Below are positions 52,904 to 63,732 of a stretch of DNA of 64,000 nt, in pieces. The stretch comes from Bradyrhizobium sp. BR13661 (GTDB lineage: Bacteria > Pseudomonadota > Alphaproteobacteria > Rhizobiales > Xanthobacteraceae): positions 175,806-239,805 of the forward strand of contig NZ_JARXWB010000012.1 of NCBI RefSeq assembly GCF_029892425.1. The letters run 5' to 3'. A model generated the notes under the pieces. The model ran no database searches. It worked only from the letters and a program-made list of their open reading frames with translations, and was not told the origin of the DNA. The translations under genes and the position numbers were made by a program. Numbering within the stretch: position 1 is the stretch's first letter; the number at the start of each line of letters is the position of its first letter.

Positions 52904-53473
52904 ATGGCTCTCACGACGCTTGACCCGATCACGGCTCTCATTGTCGTCGACCTGCAGCGCGGCATCGTCGGGCTGCCTTGCGCTCATCCGATGGACGGCA
53001 TCGTAGGGCGCTCGTGCGCACTTGCTGCGGCGTTTCGGCAGCACCACCTGCCGGTCGTGCTGGTCAATGTCGCCGGCGGCGCGCCGGGTCGCACCGAGCG
53101 GCCACGCCCTGGCGGTCCCTTCCCCGACGGATGGACCGACCTCATTCCCGAGCTCGACCGACAGCCCGACGATATCACCGTGACCAAGCGGACATGGGGC
53201 GCATTCGCCAGCACCAACATCGAGAACCAGCTGCGGCAGCGTGGCGTCACGCAGATCGTCATCGCCGGTGTCGCAACCGGCACCGGCGTCGAATCCACCG
53301 CGCGGCAGGCTTACGAGGCGGGCTTCAATGTCACTCTTGCCACCGATGCGATGACCGATCCGCGTCCCGAGGCTCACGACTACAGCATTGCAAACGTCTT
53401 TCCGCGGCTCGGTGAGAGCGGCTCGACGCAAGCGATCATTGAATTGCTGGCAACACGGAGCGTGCAGGCATGA
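52904..53473 (+). CDS. Isochorismatase-family hydrolase (cysteine-less type)
   Basis: A 189-residue protein of the isochorismatase/cysteine-hydrolase fold. The catalytic Asp is D16 (IVVDLQRG) and Lys is K95 (VTKRTWGAF). The position of the catalytic Cys of amidases in this fold is Gly128 (GVATGTGVESTAR), as in true isochorismatases of the PhzD type, which cleave a vinyl ether without a thiol. The substrate is unknown; the neighbouring exporter suggests a chorismate-derived or similar small molecule. It follows MarR by 55 bp and overlaps the next gene by 4 bp. Confidence 0.86.
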   Translation: MALTTLDPITALIVVDLQRGIVGLPCAHPMDGIVGRSCALAAAFRQHHLPVVLVNVAGGAPGRTERPRPGGPFPDGWTDLIPELDRQPDDITVTKRTWGAFASTNIENQLRQRGVTQIVIAGVATGTGVESTARQAYEAGFNVTLATDAMTDPRPEAHDYSIANVFPRLGESGSTQAIIELLATRSVQA

Positions 53474-53799
53474 ACTGGCTTCACTTGGTTTCCTATTTCT
53501 TTGGCGGGGCTTTTCTGGCGAACGCCATTCCGCATCTCGTCAGCGGCCTGCGCGGAGAGCCGTTCCAGAGCCCGTTCGCGCAGCCGCGAGGAGAGGGGTT
53601 GTCCTCGTCGACGGTCAACGTGCTCTGGGGCTTCTTCAACGTGATCGTCGGGTATCTTCTCGTCTGTCGCGTCGGAGAGTTCGCTCTGCTGGAAACGCGC
53701 GATGTCGCCGCGCTCGGACTCGGTGCCCTGCTTCTCGGCCTGTTTTGCGCGCGACACTTCGGCCGGTTTCACGGCGGCAACACGCCAGGAGGTTCGTGA
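53470..53799 (+). CDS. Small membrane protein of unknown function
   Basis: A 109-residue protein with three predicted membrane helices (about 4-22, 47-68, 78-97). I do not recognise the family. Its ATG overlaps the isochorismatase stop (ATGA) and its stop overlaps the GTG of the MFS gene, so it is part of one translated unit and probably works with the transporter or enzyme. Confidence 0.78.
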   Translation: MNWLHLVSYFFGGAFLANAIPHLVSGLRGEPFQSPFAQPRGEGLSSSTVNVLWGFFNVIVGYLLVCRVGEFALLETRDVAALGLGALLLGLFCARHFGRFHGGNTPGGS

Positions 53800-55025
53800 G
53801 CGTGGCGGCCGCGGGCACATTTCGTTCCCTGCGGAACTACAATTATCGCGTCTGGGCCGCAGGCGCCCTGGTGTCCAATACCGGAACGTGGATGCAGCGT
53901 GCAGCGCAGGACTGGCTCGTTCTCACTGAGCTCACACGGCACAATGCGTCGGCCGTGGGCATGGTGATGGCGCTGCAGTTCGGACCACAGCTCCTGCTGA
54001 TGCCGTGGACCGGCTTCGCTGCCGACCATTTCAACCAGCGACGGCTGCTGGTCGCGACCCAGGCGACGATGGGCGCGCTGGCGCTGGTCCTCGGCGTTCT
54101 CACGGTCACCGGCCTGGTACAGCTCTGGCACGTCTACGCGTTCGCCTTCCTGTTCGGCTGCGCCGCAGCATTCGATGCCCCGGTGCGCCAGACATTCGTG
54201 GCCGAGCTCGTCGGCGACGGCGAGCTCTCCAATGCAATCGCGCTGAACTCAACGTCCTTCAATGCGGCGCGGATGATCGGCCCGGCGGTTGCAGGCATCG
54301 TCATCGCCTCAATCGGCACCGGCTGGGCTTTCCTGCTGAATGCCGCGTCCTTCATGGCGGTGCTCTGCTCGCTCGCCTTGCTGCGCACCTCGGAGCTTCG
54401 CCCGAATGCGCGGGCACACCGGGCGCCGGGCGGCATGACCGAGGGATTTCGCTACGTCTGGTCGCGCAGGGATCTGAGGGCGATCATGATCATGCTGTTC
54501 CTGATCGGCACGTTCGGGCTGAACTTCCCGATTTTCATCTCGACCATGGCGGTCAGCGTTTTCCACACCGACGCGCGCGGCTTTGGCCTTTTGTCGTCGA
54601 CAATGGCGGTCGGCACGATCTCGGGCGCACTGCTGGCCGCAGGGCGCGCCCAACCGCGGTTCGTCTCGCTGCTGCTCGGCGCGGCAACGTTCGGTGCGGG
54701 ATGCACGCTCGCCGCACTCGCACCCAGCTATTGGCTGTTCGCAGGCAGCCTTGTCCTGATCGGCGTCGCCGCCCTGACGGTCACCAATACCTCGAACGCC
54801 ATGATGCAGCTCTCCACCGAACCGCGAATGAGGGGACGCGTGATGGCATTGCGCCTCGGCGTCGCGCTGGGCGGCACGCCGATCGGTGCACCGATCGTCG
54901 GATGGGTCGCGGACAATCTGGGTCCGCGCTGGGCGCTCGGCGTCGGTGCGGCGGCCGGCTTCGCCGCCGCGCTCGTCGCGGCCCGCGCCATGTCGGCACG
55001 CGCTGCAAAGGATTACAGCGGATAG
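53796..55025 (+). CDS. MFS exporter, DHA3/EntS-like
   Basis: A major facilitator of about 409 residues and 12 helices. It resembles the DHA3 class that includes the enterobactin exporter EntS: FRSLRNYNYRVWAAGALVSN, WMQRAAQDWLVLTEL, GFAADHFNQRRLL (motif A) and DAPVRQTFVAELVG. The start is GTG: 53796 overlaps the previous stop, while 53802 is better spaced from AGGAGG at 53787-53792; either is possible. Next to an isochorismatase-like gene and close to a siderophore receptor, export of a siderophore or aromatic compound is plausible but unproven. Confidence 0.88.
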   Translation: MSVAAAGTFRSLRNYNYRVWAAGALVSNTGTWMQRAAQDWLVLTELTRHNASAVGMVMALQFGPQLLLMPWTGFAADHFNQRRLLVATQATMGALALVLGVLTVTGLVQLWHVYAFAFLFGCAAAFDAPVRQTFVAELVGDGELSNAIALNSTSFNAARMIGPAVAGIVIASIGTGWAFLLNAASFMAVLCSLALLRTSELRPNARAHRAPGGMTEGFRYVWSRRDLRAIMIMLFLIGTFGLNFPIFISTMAVSVFHTDARGFGLLSSTMAVGTISGALLAAGRAQPRFVSLLLGAATFGAGCTLAALAPSYWLFAGSLVLIGVAALTVTNTSNAMMQLSTEPRMRGRVMALRLGVALGGTPIGAPIVGWVADNLGPRWALGVGAAAGFAAALVAARAMSARAAKDYSG

Positions 55026-55034
55026 AGCGCGCTC

Positions 55035-55919
55035 TTATGCAATGGCAGGGCTGGTCAGCTCCTCCAGCTTCGCCTTCAGCGCGACACCGTCCGACAACGC
55101 GCGCAGCGGCGGCCGTACACGCAACCAGCCGGCATCCCCGGTCTGCGCGGCAAGGATGGCCTTGAGCGTCGTCAGGAACGACGGCGACTTCACCACCACG
55201 TCAACCGCGGCCTGCATGCGGGCTTCGACATCCTTGCCATCGATCATCGCCTTGACCAGCTCAGGCGCGATGTTGGCCATGCCGCAGATGGTGCCGGCGC
55301 CGCCGCCGGCGATCGCACGGGCGATATCGGTTTCGTTGCCGACCGTGATGGCGAGCTCGGGCGCCGCTGCGCGGAACGCCTGGAACTGCTTGAAATCGCC
55401 ACTCGAGTCTTTCAGGCCCGCAACCACCTTGCCGTAGCGCTTGCGCAAATTCGCAGCCACCGTGGTCGGGATCGCGACGCCGGAGACCTGCGGGATGTGA
55501 TAGAGATAGGCGCGCAGACGATCGTCGGCGACACCGTCGAAGATCGCACCGAACGCATCCTCGATGCCTTCAGCGGTGACGCTTCGATCGAAATAGGGCG
55601 GCAGGTACAGCACGTGGCGGAGGCCGAGACCGAGCACGGCGCGCGTCAGCGCGATGCTGTCGCTGATGGCAGGGAAGCCGCCACCGATGCCGATGCGCTC
55701 CGCCGGCACACCGGCCTTGAGCACGGCCTCGATGGTCGCGACGCGTTCTCCGACATTGAAAGAGGTGCCCTCGCCGGTCGTGCCGAACAGCACGACGCCG
55801 TTGACGCCTTTGCTGAACAGCTGCTTGGCGTGAGCGGCAAGCTTGACGGGGTCCACGCTACCGTCCGACGCGATCGGCGTTGCCGAAGCCACCCAGTACC
55901 CGCGAATTGCCTCCGTCAT
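55035..55919 (-). CDS. DapA-superfamily aldolase/dehydratase
   Basis: A 294-residue dihydrodipicolinate synthase-family lyase. The active-site residues are orthodox: GTTGE (46-50), Y140 in YLYHIPQ and Schiff-base K170 in GLKDSSGD. The family includes keto-deoxy-sugar-acid aldolases and dehydratases as well as DHDPS; the catabolic neighbours (divergent FAD-dependent 2-hydroxyacid dehydrogenase and GntR regulator) favour sugar- or hydroxy-acid breakdown over lysine synthesis. An ATG four codons earlier (55931) is an alternative start. It is clearly different from the DapA-family gene at 13049. Confidence 0.87.
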   Translation of the reverse strand: MTEAIRGYWVASATPIASDGSVDPVKLAAHAKQLFSKGVNGVVLFGTTGEGTSFNVGERVATIEAVLKAGVPAERIGIGGGFPAISDSIALTRAVLGLGLRHVLYLPPYFDRSVTAEGIEDAFGAIFDGVADDRLRAYLYHIPQVSGVAIPTTVAANLRKRYGKVVAGLKDSSGDFKQFQAFRAAAPELAITVGNETDIARAIAGGGAGTICGMANIAPELVKAMIDGKDVEARMQAAVDVVVKSPSFLTTLKAILAAQTGDAGWLRVRPPLRALSDGVALKAKLEELTSPAIA

Positions 55920-56097
55920 AGCACCACCCATTGTTGCCGCCCCCGAATAAGACCTGATCCGCCAAGGATCCCAGGGGGCTTATCGAACCTTGTTTTCGCT
56001 TTACTTTTGATCTTGTACCTTACATACAAGACGGACGCAAATCCTTTCAATCCTCACGGCGCGCATGAGGCGCAGCCGAAATTGGAGGAGGTCTCAC

Positions 56098-57510
56098 ATG
56101 AACATGGTGACCCCCGTCGGACATCCTGAACCATTGCTCGCCGCCTTGCGCGACAAGCTCGGCGCACCGGCCGTGCTGACCGGCAATGATGTCCCCGCGC
56201 GCAATTGCAACGACTGGAGCGCGAGCCTGCCGCAAACGCCGCTGGCAGTGATCCGCCCGCTCGATGCGCAAGGCGTTGCCGATGCGATCCTGACCTGCCG
56301 GCAGGCGCGCCTGGCCTTCGTGCCGCAGGGCGGCTTGACCGGGCTCTGCCGCGGCGCCGCACCTGAAGCAGGATGGGTCGCAATCTCTCTGGAGCGCATG
56401 ACTGGCATCGAGGAAATCGACCGCGCCTCGATGACGATGACGGTCAAGGCAGGCACGCCGCTCGAGACGATCCAGAAAGCTGCGGACGAAGCCGGCTTCT
56501 TCTTTCCGCTCGATCTCGGCTCGCGCGGTTCTTGCGCCATCGGCGGCAATCTCTCGACCAATGCCGGCGGCAACCGCGTGATCCGCTATGGCATGACGCG
56601 CGAGCTGGTGCTCGGCCTGGAGGTGGTGTTGCCGGACGGCACCATCATCACCAGCCTCAACAAGCTGATGAAGAACAACGCCGGCTATGATCTGAAGCAC
56701 CTTTTCATCGGCTCGGAAGGCACGCTCGGCATCATCACCCGCGTGGTGCTGAAACTGTTTCCGAAGCCGCGCTCGACCATGGCTGCGCTCTGCGCGCTGA
56801 ACGACTATGCGGCGGTAATCGATTTGCTCGGCGCCGCACGCAGCGGACTTGGCCCGCTGCTGTCGGCCTTCGAAGTCATGTGGCCGGACTATTGGGACGT
56901 GATCACGAATCGCGCCGGCGTGAAGCCGCCGGTCGCTGCAGGTCAGGGTCTCTATGTGCTGGTCGAGGCGCAGGGCACCGATGAGAGCATCGATGCGCCG
57001 CGGTTCCAGGCCTGGCTCGAGGAGCTGATGGAGCGCGGGCTACTGGCAGACGCTGCCGTGGCGCAATCGCTGGCGCAGACACAGGCGTTCTGGCGCGTGC
57101 GGGACATCTGCGCCGAATTCGGCCAGGTGCTGGGGCCGCATATCTCCTACGACATCGGCCTTGCCGTGGCGCGAATGGACGAGTTCGCCACACGCTGCAA
57201 GGCGGCGCTCGCGGACGGCATCAAGGGCTGCGAGAGCGTCTATTACGGACATATCGGCGACGGCAATCTGCATCTGGTCTCCTGGGTCACCGGCCTTGCC
57301 GTCGAGCAGCAGCCGAAGGAGGAGATGGACACGATCATCTATGGTCTCGTGCGCGAGCTGGGCGGCAGCGTCTCGGCCGAGCACGGCATCGGCACGCTGA
57401 AGAAGAAATGGCTCGGCCACGCCCGGAGCGAACCCGAGATTGCGCTGATGCGGACGTTGAAGGCCGCGCTCGATCCCGATCATCTGCTCAACCCCGGCAA
57501 GGTCATCTGA
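56098..57510 (+). CDS. FAD-linked 2-hydroxyacid dehydrogenase (GlcD/D2HGDH type)
   Basis: A 470-residue flavoprotein. The N-terminal FAD domain contains VPQGGLTGLCRGAAP and the phosphate-binding GGNLSTNAGGNRVIRYGMTR; the C-terminal FAD-oxidase domain has metal-type His in YYGHIGDGNLHL and the closing SAEHGIGTLKKKWL. It oxidises a D-2-hydroxyacid such as D-2-hydroxyglutarate or D-lactate and passes electrons on. GGAGGAGG at 56084-56091 fixes the start at 56098. The GntR gene follows 8 bp downstream, and the DapA-family gene diverges upstream. Confidence 0.9.
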   Translation: MNMVTPVGHPEPLLAALRDKLGAPAVLTGNDVPARNCNDWSASLPQTPLAVIRPLDAQGVADAILTCRQARLAFVPQGGLTGLCRGAAPEAGWVAISLERMTGIEEIDRASMTMTVKAGTPLETIQKAADEAGFFFPLDLGSRGSCAIGGNLSTNAGGNRVIRYGMTRELVLGLEVVLPDGTIITSLNKLMKNNAGYDLKHLFIGSEGTLGIITRVVLKLFPKPRSTMAALCALNDYAAVIDLLGAARSGLGPLLSAFEVMWPDYWDVITNRAGVKPPVAAGQGLYVLVEAQGTDESIDAPRFQAWLEELMERGLLADAAVAQSLAQTQAFWRVRDICAEFGQVLGPHISYDIGLAVARMDEFATRCKAALADGIKGCESVYYGHIGDGNLHLVSWVTGLAVEQQPKEEMDTIIYGLVRELGGSVSAEHGIGTLKKKWLGHARSEPEIALMRTLKAALDPDHLLNPGKVI

Positions 57511-57518
57511 GGGGCCCG

Positions 57519-58184
57519 ATGCGATCGCTGAAGCTCGATGCGCCGAAATCGCTGTCGCAGCGGGTGATGCTGCGGCTGCGGCAGGCCATCATCGACGGCG
57601 AATTCGCGCTCGGTGCCGCGATCTCCGAGGAGATGGTGGCCAATTCCTTCGGCGTCAGCCGCACGCCGGTGCGCGAGGCCATGGGTCAGTTGCAGGCGCA
57701 GGGGCTGGTGGTGATCCGGCCACAGGTCGGCAGTTTCGTGTTCACGCCGAGCGCCGAGGACATTACTGCGCTCTGCACTTTCAGAATCGCGCTCGAACCG
57801 AAGGCCGCCGAGCTCGCGTTCCGTCACGACCGCGATGGTGCGATCGCGACGATGAACGGCGCGATCGCGGCGATGGAGCCGGCTGTCGAGGCCAGGGACA
57901 ACATTGCCTATGGCCGCGCCGACGCTACCTTCCACGAGGGCCTGTTCGCGCATTGCGGCAATCGCTATCTCGCCGAATCCTATCAGCTCGTCTCGGGCCG
58001 CGTCGCCGCGCTCCGCACCAACCTGACCTCGCCGATCGACGTGCGCACCCGCACGTCCTTCGACGAGCATCGCAAGCTGCTCGATCTGTTCGCGCGCGGC
58101 GAGTTTGCGGGGTTCGAAGCCGCAATGACGACACACATCACCAATTCGGGCGTGGTCTACGCCAAGGCCTTGAAGGTGGACTGA
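57519..58184 (+). CDS. GntR-family regulator with FCD domain
   Basis: A 221-residue FadR-type regulator: winged helix at about 10-75 (LRQAIIDGEFALGAAISEEM, VSRTPVREAMGQL) and an FCD ligand domain at about 90-215 with its metal-binding Asp/His pattern (DATFHEGLF, HCGNRYL, MTTHITNSG). ATG at 57519 was chosen because the family homology starts there. It is cotranscribed with the FAD oxidase and probably controls it and the divergent DapA-family gene in response to the hydroxyacid substrate. Confidence 0.91.
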   Translation: MRSLKLDAPKSLSQRVMLRLRQAIIDGEFALGAAISEEMVANSFGVSRTPVREAMGQLQAQGLVVIRPQVGSFVFTPSAEDITALCTFRIALEPKAAELAFRHDRDGAIATMNGAIAAMEPAVEARDNIAYGRADATFHEGLFAHCGNRYLAESYQLVSGRVAALRTNLTSPIDVRTRTSFDEHRKLLDLFARGEFAGFEAAMTTHITNSGVVYAKALKVD

Positions 58185-58190
58185 GCAGCG

Positions 58191-58355
58191 CTACCGCCCA
58201 TCCCCCGGTCCCGGCCTGTCGAGAAAATCCAGCGCGGTGTTGATCTGTTCGAGCTGGTGCTCGATCTTGTCGCGGTCCTCGACCGACTGCGCCGTCTCGA
58301 GCTCTTCCACGAGCTTCTGCTTTCGCAGCAGCAAATTCTCGATGACAGTACTCAC
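58191..58355 (-). CDS. Small coiled-coil protein of unknown function
   Basis: A 54-residue protein starting with GTG at 58355, directly behind a strong ribosome site GGGGGAG. The sequence after the start is a helical, charged heptad-like stretch (LLLRKQKLVEELETAQSVED, then KIEHQLEQI). A longer frame to 58454 lacks a good ribosome site. No family is recognised. It ends 6 bp from the converging GntR gene. Confidence 0.55.
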   Translation of the reverse strand: MSTVIENLLLRKQKLVEELETAQSVEDRDKIEHQLEQINTALDFLDRPGPGDGR

Positions 58356-58496
58356 AGCTCCCCCATCGCCCGAGGCGAATATCGAGGTCATCCGGATCCC
58401 GGACAGGGGCGCACGCGAGCAGTGCTCTCCGCAAACCCTCCCATCAATGTTCACGACGGCAGATGGTTCCTGTGAATGAACCGCCGCGCATGACGC

Positions 58497-58682
58497 TCAG
58501 CGCGTCGCGACGAGACCGGCATGCTGCCCCGGCGCGACATGCGTACGGGAGACGGAGACCGAGAGGACCGCCAGCAAGGTGCACATCATGCAGAGCCTCA
58601 TCCGCACCGTCCTGCGATCGGTGATCGGCAGGAACAGGAAAAACATCATCACCAGGATCAGCAGCGCGTCGACCAGAACCAT
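58497..58682 (-). CDS. Small two-helix membrane protein
   Basis: A 61-residue protein starting at 58682 behind GAGGGAGAG. It has two hydrophobic segments, about 2-19 (VLVDALLILVMMFFLFLP) and about 29-44, separated by a short basic loop TDRRTVRMR. Function unknown. The frame extends upstream to 58751 but without a ribosome site. Confidence 0.5.
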   Translation of the reverse strand: MVLVDALLILVMMFFLFLPITDRRTVRMRLCMMCTLLAVLSVSVSRTHVAPGQHAGLVATR

Positions 58683-58899
58683 GGATCTCTCCCTCGAAAG
58701 TGGAAGGGAGCATGCTGCCAGCGCGGGGCACCCGTATGTGGGCGGCATCACAGTTCGGCCCGGGCTGACCGCTGACCGCGACCCCCAACGGGCAGCCGTC
58801 TCCAGACGGCCCTTGCGGCCCCAATAGCCTCACGGAACTTTAATCTTTCACGCGTCCGTCGGTTGTATTCGAGAGGCCGGAGTCCTATGCCTTGGCCCC

Positions 58900-60921
<2,022 letters not shown>

Positions 60922-61079
60922 CGGGTGCGACGCGCCTGCTAGAACTTGCATGATGCGTCTCCTGAAAAATGGATTGATGAAACGCGAGCACCGGACCAGG
61001 TCGGGTTCGGGCCGATAGTTTTGCACCCTCGAACCAAAAAACAACCCCATGCACAGTAGGCAGCGATAGCAAAATCAAG
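60922..61079. other. Intergenic region after ygiQ-like gene
   Basis: No gene is visible. A weak hairpin (GGTTCGGG near 61002 with CCTCGAACC near 61028) could act as terminator, but there is no U-tract on the plus strand. Confidence 0.3.
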
Positions 61080-61208
61080 GGCTTGGAGCGCAACAAGGCA
61101 CAGTGGCAGCGTTATCGCGCCGGAGCAGGTTGTTTACCTAATAATTTCCGTAAAACCGAAAATCGCTTGAGGCGTCGGGCAAAACAGATGTAGGATGGCA
61201 TCATCGCC
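61080..61208. repeat. Dispersed ~130-bp repeat, copy 1
   Basis: This stretch recurs at 61676-61802 in the same direction with roughly 80-85 percent identity. Shared blocks include GTTATCGCGCCGGAGC, AACCGAAAAT, TTGAGGCGTCGGGCAAAACA and GTAGGATGGCATCATCG. On the minus strand both copies begin a peptide MMPSY-I/T-CFARRLK, but copy 2 then stops, so it is not a conserved gene. I recall similar repeats in other Bradyrhizobium genomes. Confidence 0.75.
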
Positions 61209-61260
61209 ATGTGTGGCAGGCGCCCACTCACGACGTGCCCTAAGTTGATTTTGGGAGGTC

Positions 61261-61521
61261 CTAATTTGACCAGGTGACGAGCGCCGCGGCGATCCATGAA
61301 ACGATTGCTATGAGGAACGCCCGGAATGCTTTTGTTCGATATGGCAGCGCCCCCGGCGTCAGCTCATCTTCAAAAAGCAACGCATTGAGAGGGTTCGTGC
61401 GCACATACCATCGCTTCGACGGTCGGCGGCGATTGTTACTAGCACGAATCGAGAAGTAGAGGCCAGCGACCAATGAGGTGACGAAAACCGCCATGAGACA
61501 AACCCCTATCGCTTCCCTCAT
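61261..61521 (-). CDS. Small two-helix membrane protein between the repeats
   Basis: An 86-residue protein with a ribosome site GGGAG 6 bp before the ATG at 61521. Two membrane helices lie at about 4-24 (AIGVCLMAVFVTSLVAGLYF) and 66-84 (AFLIAIVSWIAAALVTW). The loop between them is basic and includes RRRPSKRWYVRTNPL. No family recognised. It sits exactly between the two copies of the 130-bp repeat, which suggests arrival or rearrangement with them. Confidence 0.55.
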   Translation of the reverse strand: MREAIGVCLMAVFVTSLVAGLYFSIRASNNRRRPSKRWYVRTNPLNALLFEDELTPGALPYRTKAFRAFLIAIVSWIAAALVTWSN

Positions 61522-61675
61522 TGCGATCTCCCAGGAAGCCGCCTCAGTTGGCGGCCTCTTTCATTACAGGTTCTTGCCGTCGTTCTTGTCGCGCTCGTTT
61601 CGCTGCTAATCGTTCTACGGGCCGGGAAGACCTTCACCACTATACACAAGCTGCCAGATTGACGGCCATGCCCGG

Positions 61676-61802
61676 CTTGAAGCGCAACGAGGTCGAGTGG
61701 TGGCGTTATCGCGCCGGAGCGGGTCGTCCGCGCGAAAATTTCATAAAAACCGAAAATTACTTGAGGCGTCGGGCAAAACAGGTGTAGGATGGCATCATCG
61801 GG
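61676..61802. repeat. Dispersed ~130-bp repeat, copy 2
   Basis: Second copy of the repeat at 61080-61208, same orientation. Differences are scattered point changes and small indels. A plus-strand frame reads RNEVEWWRYRAGAGRPRENF through it but is not conserved in copy 1. Confidence 0.75.
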
Positions 61803-62203
61803 CAATGTTGGGCACGGCCCTCTCTGCCATTCCGTATCCATGTCCTCAAGCTTTGCGCCTCGCGCGCGGGCTGTTCCGCGCCTGTTGGGACACGTGGACG
61901 CAGCGGCTTTGGGGCCAACAGCGGACGTGACCTTGGCCACGCGGGAAACCGAGCTGAACGCCTGCGAAGCACTTCGAGTTCAGCCGGCTCCCCCACTGAA
62001 GACGACGGGTTTCAACCTCACGTAGCCTCAGAAGTTCGACAGCACACAAGAGCTTCATCAACAGCTAGAAGTTGTGACAAACTCGAGAGAGAGCACCACG
62101 TCGCGCATTGGCCTACGCGGCGAGATGCACTAGTTCTATCCAGATGCGCCCCCATACCACGGCGCCGTTGCGCAGCAGGATTCGACAGGGCTTCGAGCTA
62201 AAT
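61803..62203. other. Intergenic region before the exported hydrolase
   Basis: About 400 bp with short open frames on both strands but none with a ribosome site or recognisable protein. Base composition is slightly lower in GC than the genes around it. Presumably holds the promoter of the hydrolase gene. Confidence 0.35.
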
Positions 62204-63460
62204 ATGCGCCGACCTTCGGTTTTGATAGTGCTTTTGATGTTGATTCACAACGCTCAGGCCCAGCCGCTCACCGTCGATCCAGAAACGATCGTCCCGTTGC
62301 CGGACAAGTTCGACATGGAGATGCCGGCGCCTGACGTTCCGCCCGAGATTGCCCGCTTTCAGGGCGCGTGGATCGGAACCTGGCACGACGACAGACACAT
62401 TCTCGTGGTTGAGCGCGTCAGGCCCGACGGGCATGCGAACGTGGTTTTCGCTCAGTCGGATTCGGCGCTCTACGGTATGAATCGCGAATGGTGGCGAGGC
62501 GAGGCGACGATCGTCGACGGCGTGCTGACGATGACGGGCTTTCGCACTTTCCGATACGCTTTTGATGGTCCCGACCGGTTGTACCTGACCGCAACCATCG
62601 CGTCCGGCGGCGCGTCCGGCAACGTCACCTCCGGGGCACTGGTCCGCGCTGACGCGGCCCGGCTTGCCGCCGGCGATCGACCGTCGGAATGGCCGTGGCC
62701 CGGCGAGCGGATGTGGATTCCGCACCTCACGGTTCGAACGCCCGATGGTGCCCGGCCGATCATGCTCGAAGCGACCTTCTACCCGCCGGCTGGCTCTGAT
62801 CCAGCGCCGCTCGCGATCATGACGCATGGATCCGACGTCGGCCGCAACCAGCTCAGGAGCTGGTCGTTCTCAACCGAGGCGCATTGGCTTCGGGACAACG
62901 GATTTGCCGTGCTGGCGCTGATGCGCCGAGGACGCGGCAGGTCCGAGGGGATTAATGGCGAGGAGAATTTTGGGCGTGATCACGACGGTTCTCTCATTGA
63001 TGTGTCGGCCGGGATCACCGAAGCGGTCGAGGATCTCTCCTCGGCGATTGCTTATGCCGGCAAGTTGCCCAACGTGCGGCCGGGACCCGTGCTGCTCGCA
63101 GGGCAATCGCGCGGCGGGTTTCTCTCCATGCATTATGCGGGTTTAAAGCCCGGCGAGGTCATGGCCGTCGTCAATTTCTCCGGCGGTTGGTACCCGTATG
63201 GACCGGTGACCACGCCATATTACGCTGGCGCAGGCCATGGCGCGGCGAAGAAGGTGCCGCAGCTTTGGCTCTATGCGGACAATGACAAGCTCTATAGTGA
63301 GGCCCTGATCCGCGAGTACTATCAAGCCTTCGCGGCCGCCGGCGGCAGCGCGCGCTTCGAGCTGCTCCACGGCGTTCCTGGCGACGGCCACCTCTTGAGG
63401 CTTTATCCCGATAGGTGGCGGTCGATTGCTGATCGATTCCTGACCTCACTCAATCGATAA
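62204..63460 (+). CDS. Exported alpha/beta hydrolase of unknown substrate
   Basis: A 418-residue secreted protein from the ATG at 62204. A short signal peptide (SVLIVLLMLIHNAQA) is followed by a small beta-rich N-terminal domain (about 35-180) and an alpha/beta hydrolase domain (about 190-418). The nucleophile elbow is GQSRGG, the oxyanion region follows IMTHGSDVGRNQ, and the C-terminal acid and His are in LYADNDKLYSE and PGDGHLL. It resembles dienelactone-hydrolase-like peptidase S9 family proteins. The upstream open frame to 62108 has no signal character. Confidence 0.83.
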   Translation: MRRPSVLIVLLMLIHNAQAQPLTVDPETIVPLPDKFDMEMPAPDVPPEIARFQGAWIGTWHDDRHILVVERVRPDGHANVVFAQSDSALYGMNREWWRGEATIVDGVLTMTGFRTFRYAFDGPDRLYLTATIASGGASGNVTSGALVRADAARLAAGDRPSEWPWPGERMWIPHLTVRTPDGARPIMLEATFYPPAGSDPAPLAIMTHGSDVGRNQLRSWSFSTEAHWLRDNGFAVLALMRRGRGRSEGINGEENFGRDHDGSLIDVSAGITEAVEDLSSAIAYAGKLPNVRPGPVLLAGQSRGGFLSMHYAGLKPGEVMAVVNFSGGWYPYGPVTTPYYAGAGHGAAKKVPQLWLYADNDKLYSEALIREYYQAFAAAGGSARFELLHGVPGDGHLLRLYPDRWRSIADRFLTSLNR

Positions 63461-63670
63461 CGGAGGTGACGCGCTCCACTCGTAGACCTGTATCGGATAA
63501 CCTTCCAGTGCAAGAAGTCGCTCGCCTAACGGAAATTCTGCCCATACGAAATTCCCCGCATGTCCGCAGCGGCTCAGTCGCAGAGTGAAAGACGGAGTTA
63601 CGGTGACAGTGCACTCAGTTCACTCGATCTGTTAGGCGACCACACGCGATGATGCGTCGAGTTTAGTGCA

Positions 63671-63714
63671 CTGGACTGCACCCCTGAAGTGAGACACGAT
63701 AATTACAGTGACAG
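63671..63714. repeat. Insertion-sequence terminal repeat, copy 1
   Basis: A 44-bp sequence beginning CTGGACTGCACCCCTGAAGT, repeated exactly at 63906-63949. The TGGACTGCACCCC start resembles ends of IS3-family elements. Relative to the truncated transposase at 63733-63891 (minus strand) this copy is its right (3') end, 18 bp beyond the stop codon. Confidence 0.75.
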
Positions 63715-63732
63715 CGGGGTTGTCACGATGCG

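Noticed and set aside
53388..53795. Upstream extension of the MFS gene through the small membrane protein
   Set aside because: The extension is Arg-rich shadow of the other genes; transporter homology starts just after 53796.
61002..61036. Terminator for the YgiQ-family gene
   Set aside because: The stem is only about 6-8 bp with a bulge and no U-tract follows on the plus strand.
61112..61297. Minus-strand peptide MMPSYICFARRLK in the repeat as a gene
   Set aside because: The second repeat copy has a stop directly after this stretch, so the frame is not conserved.
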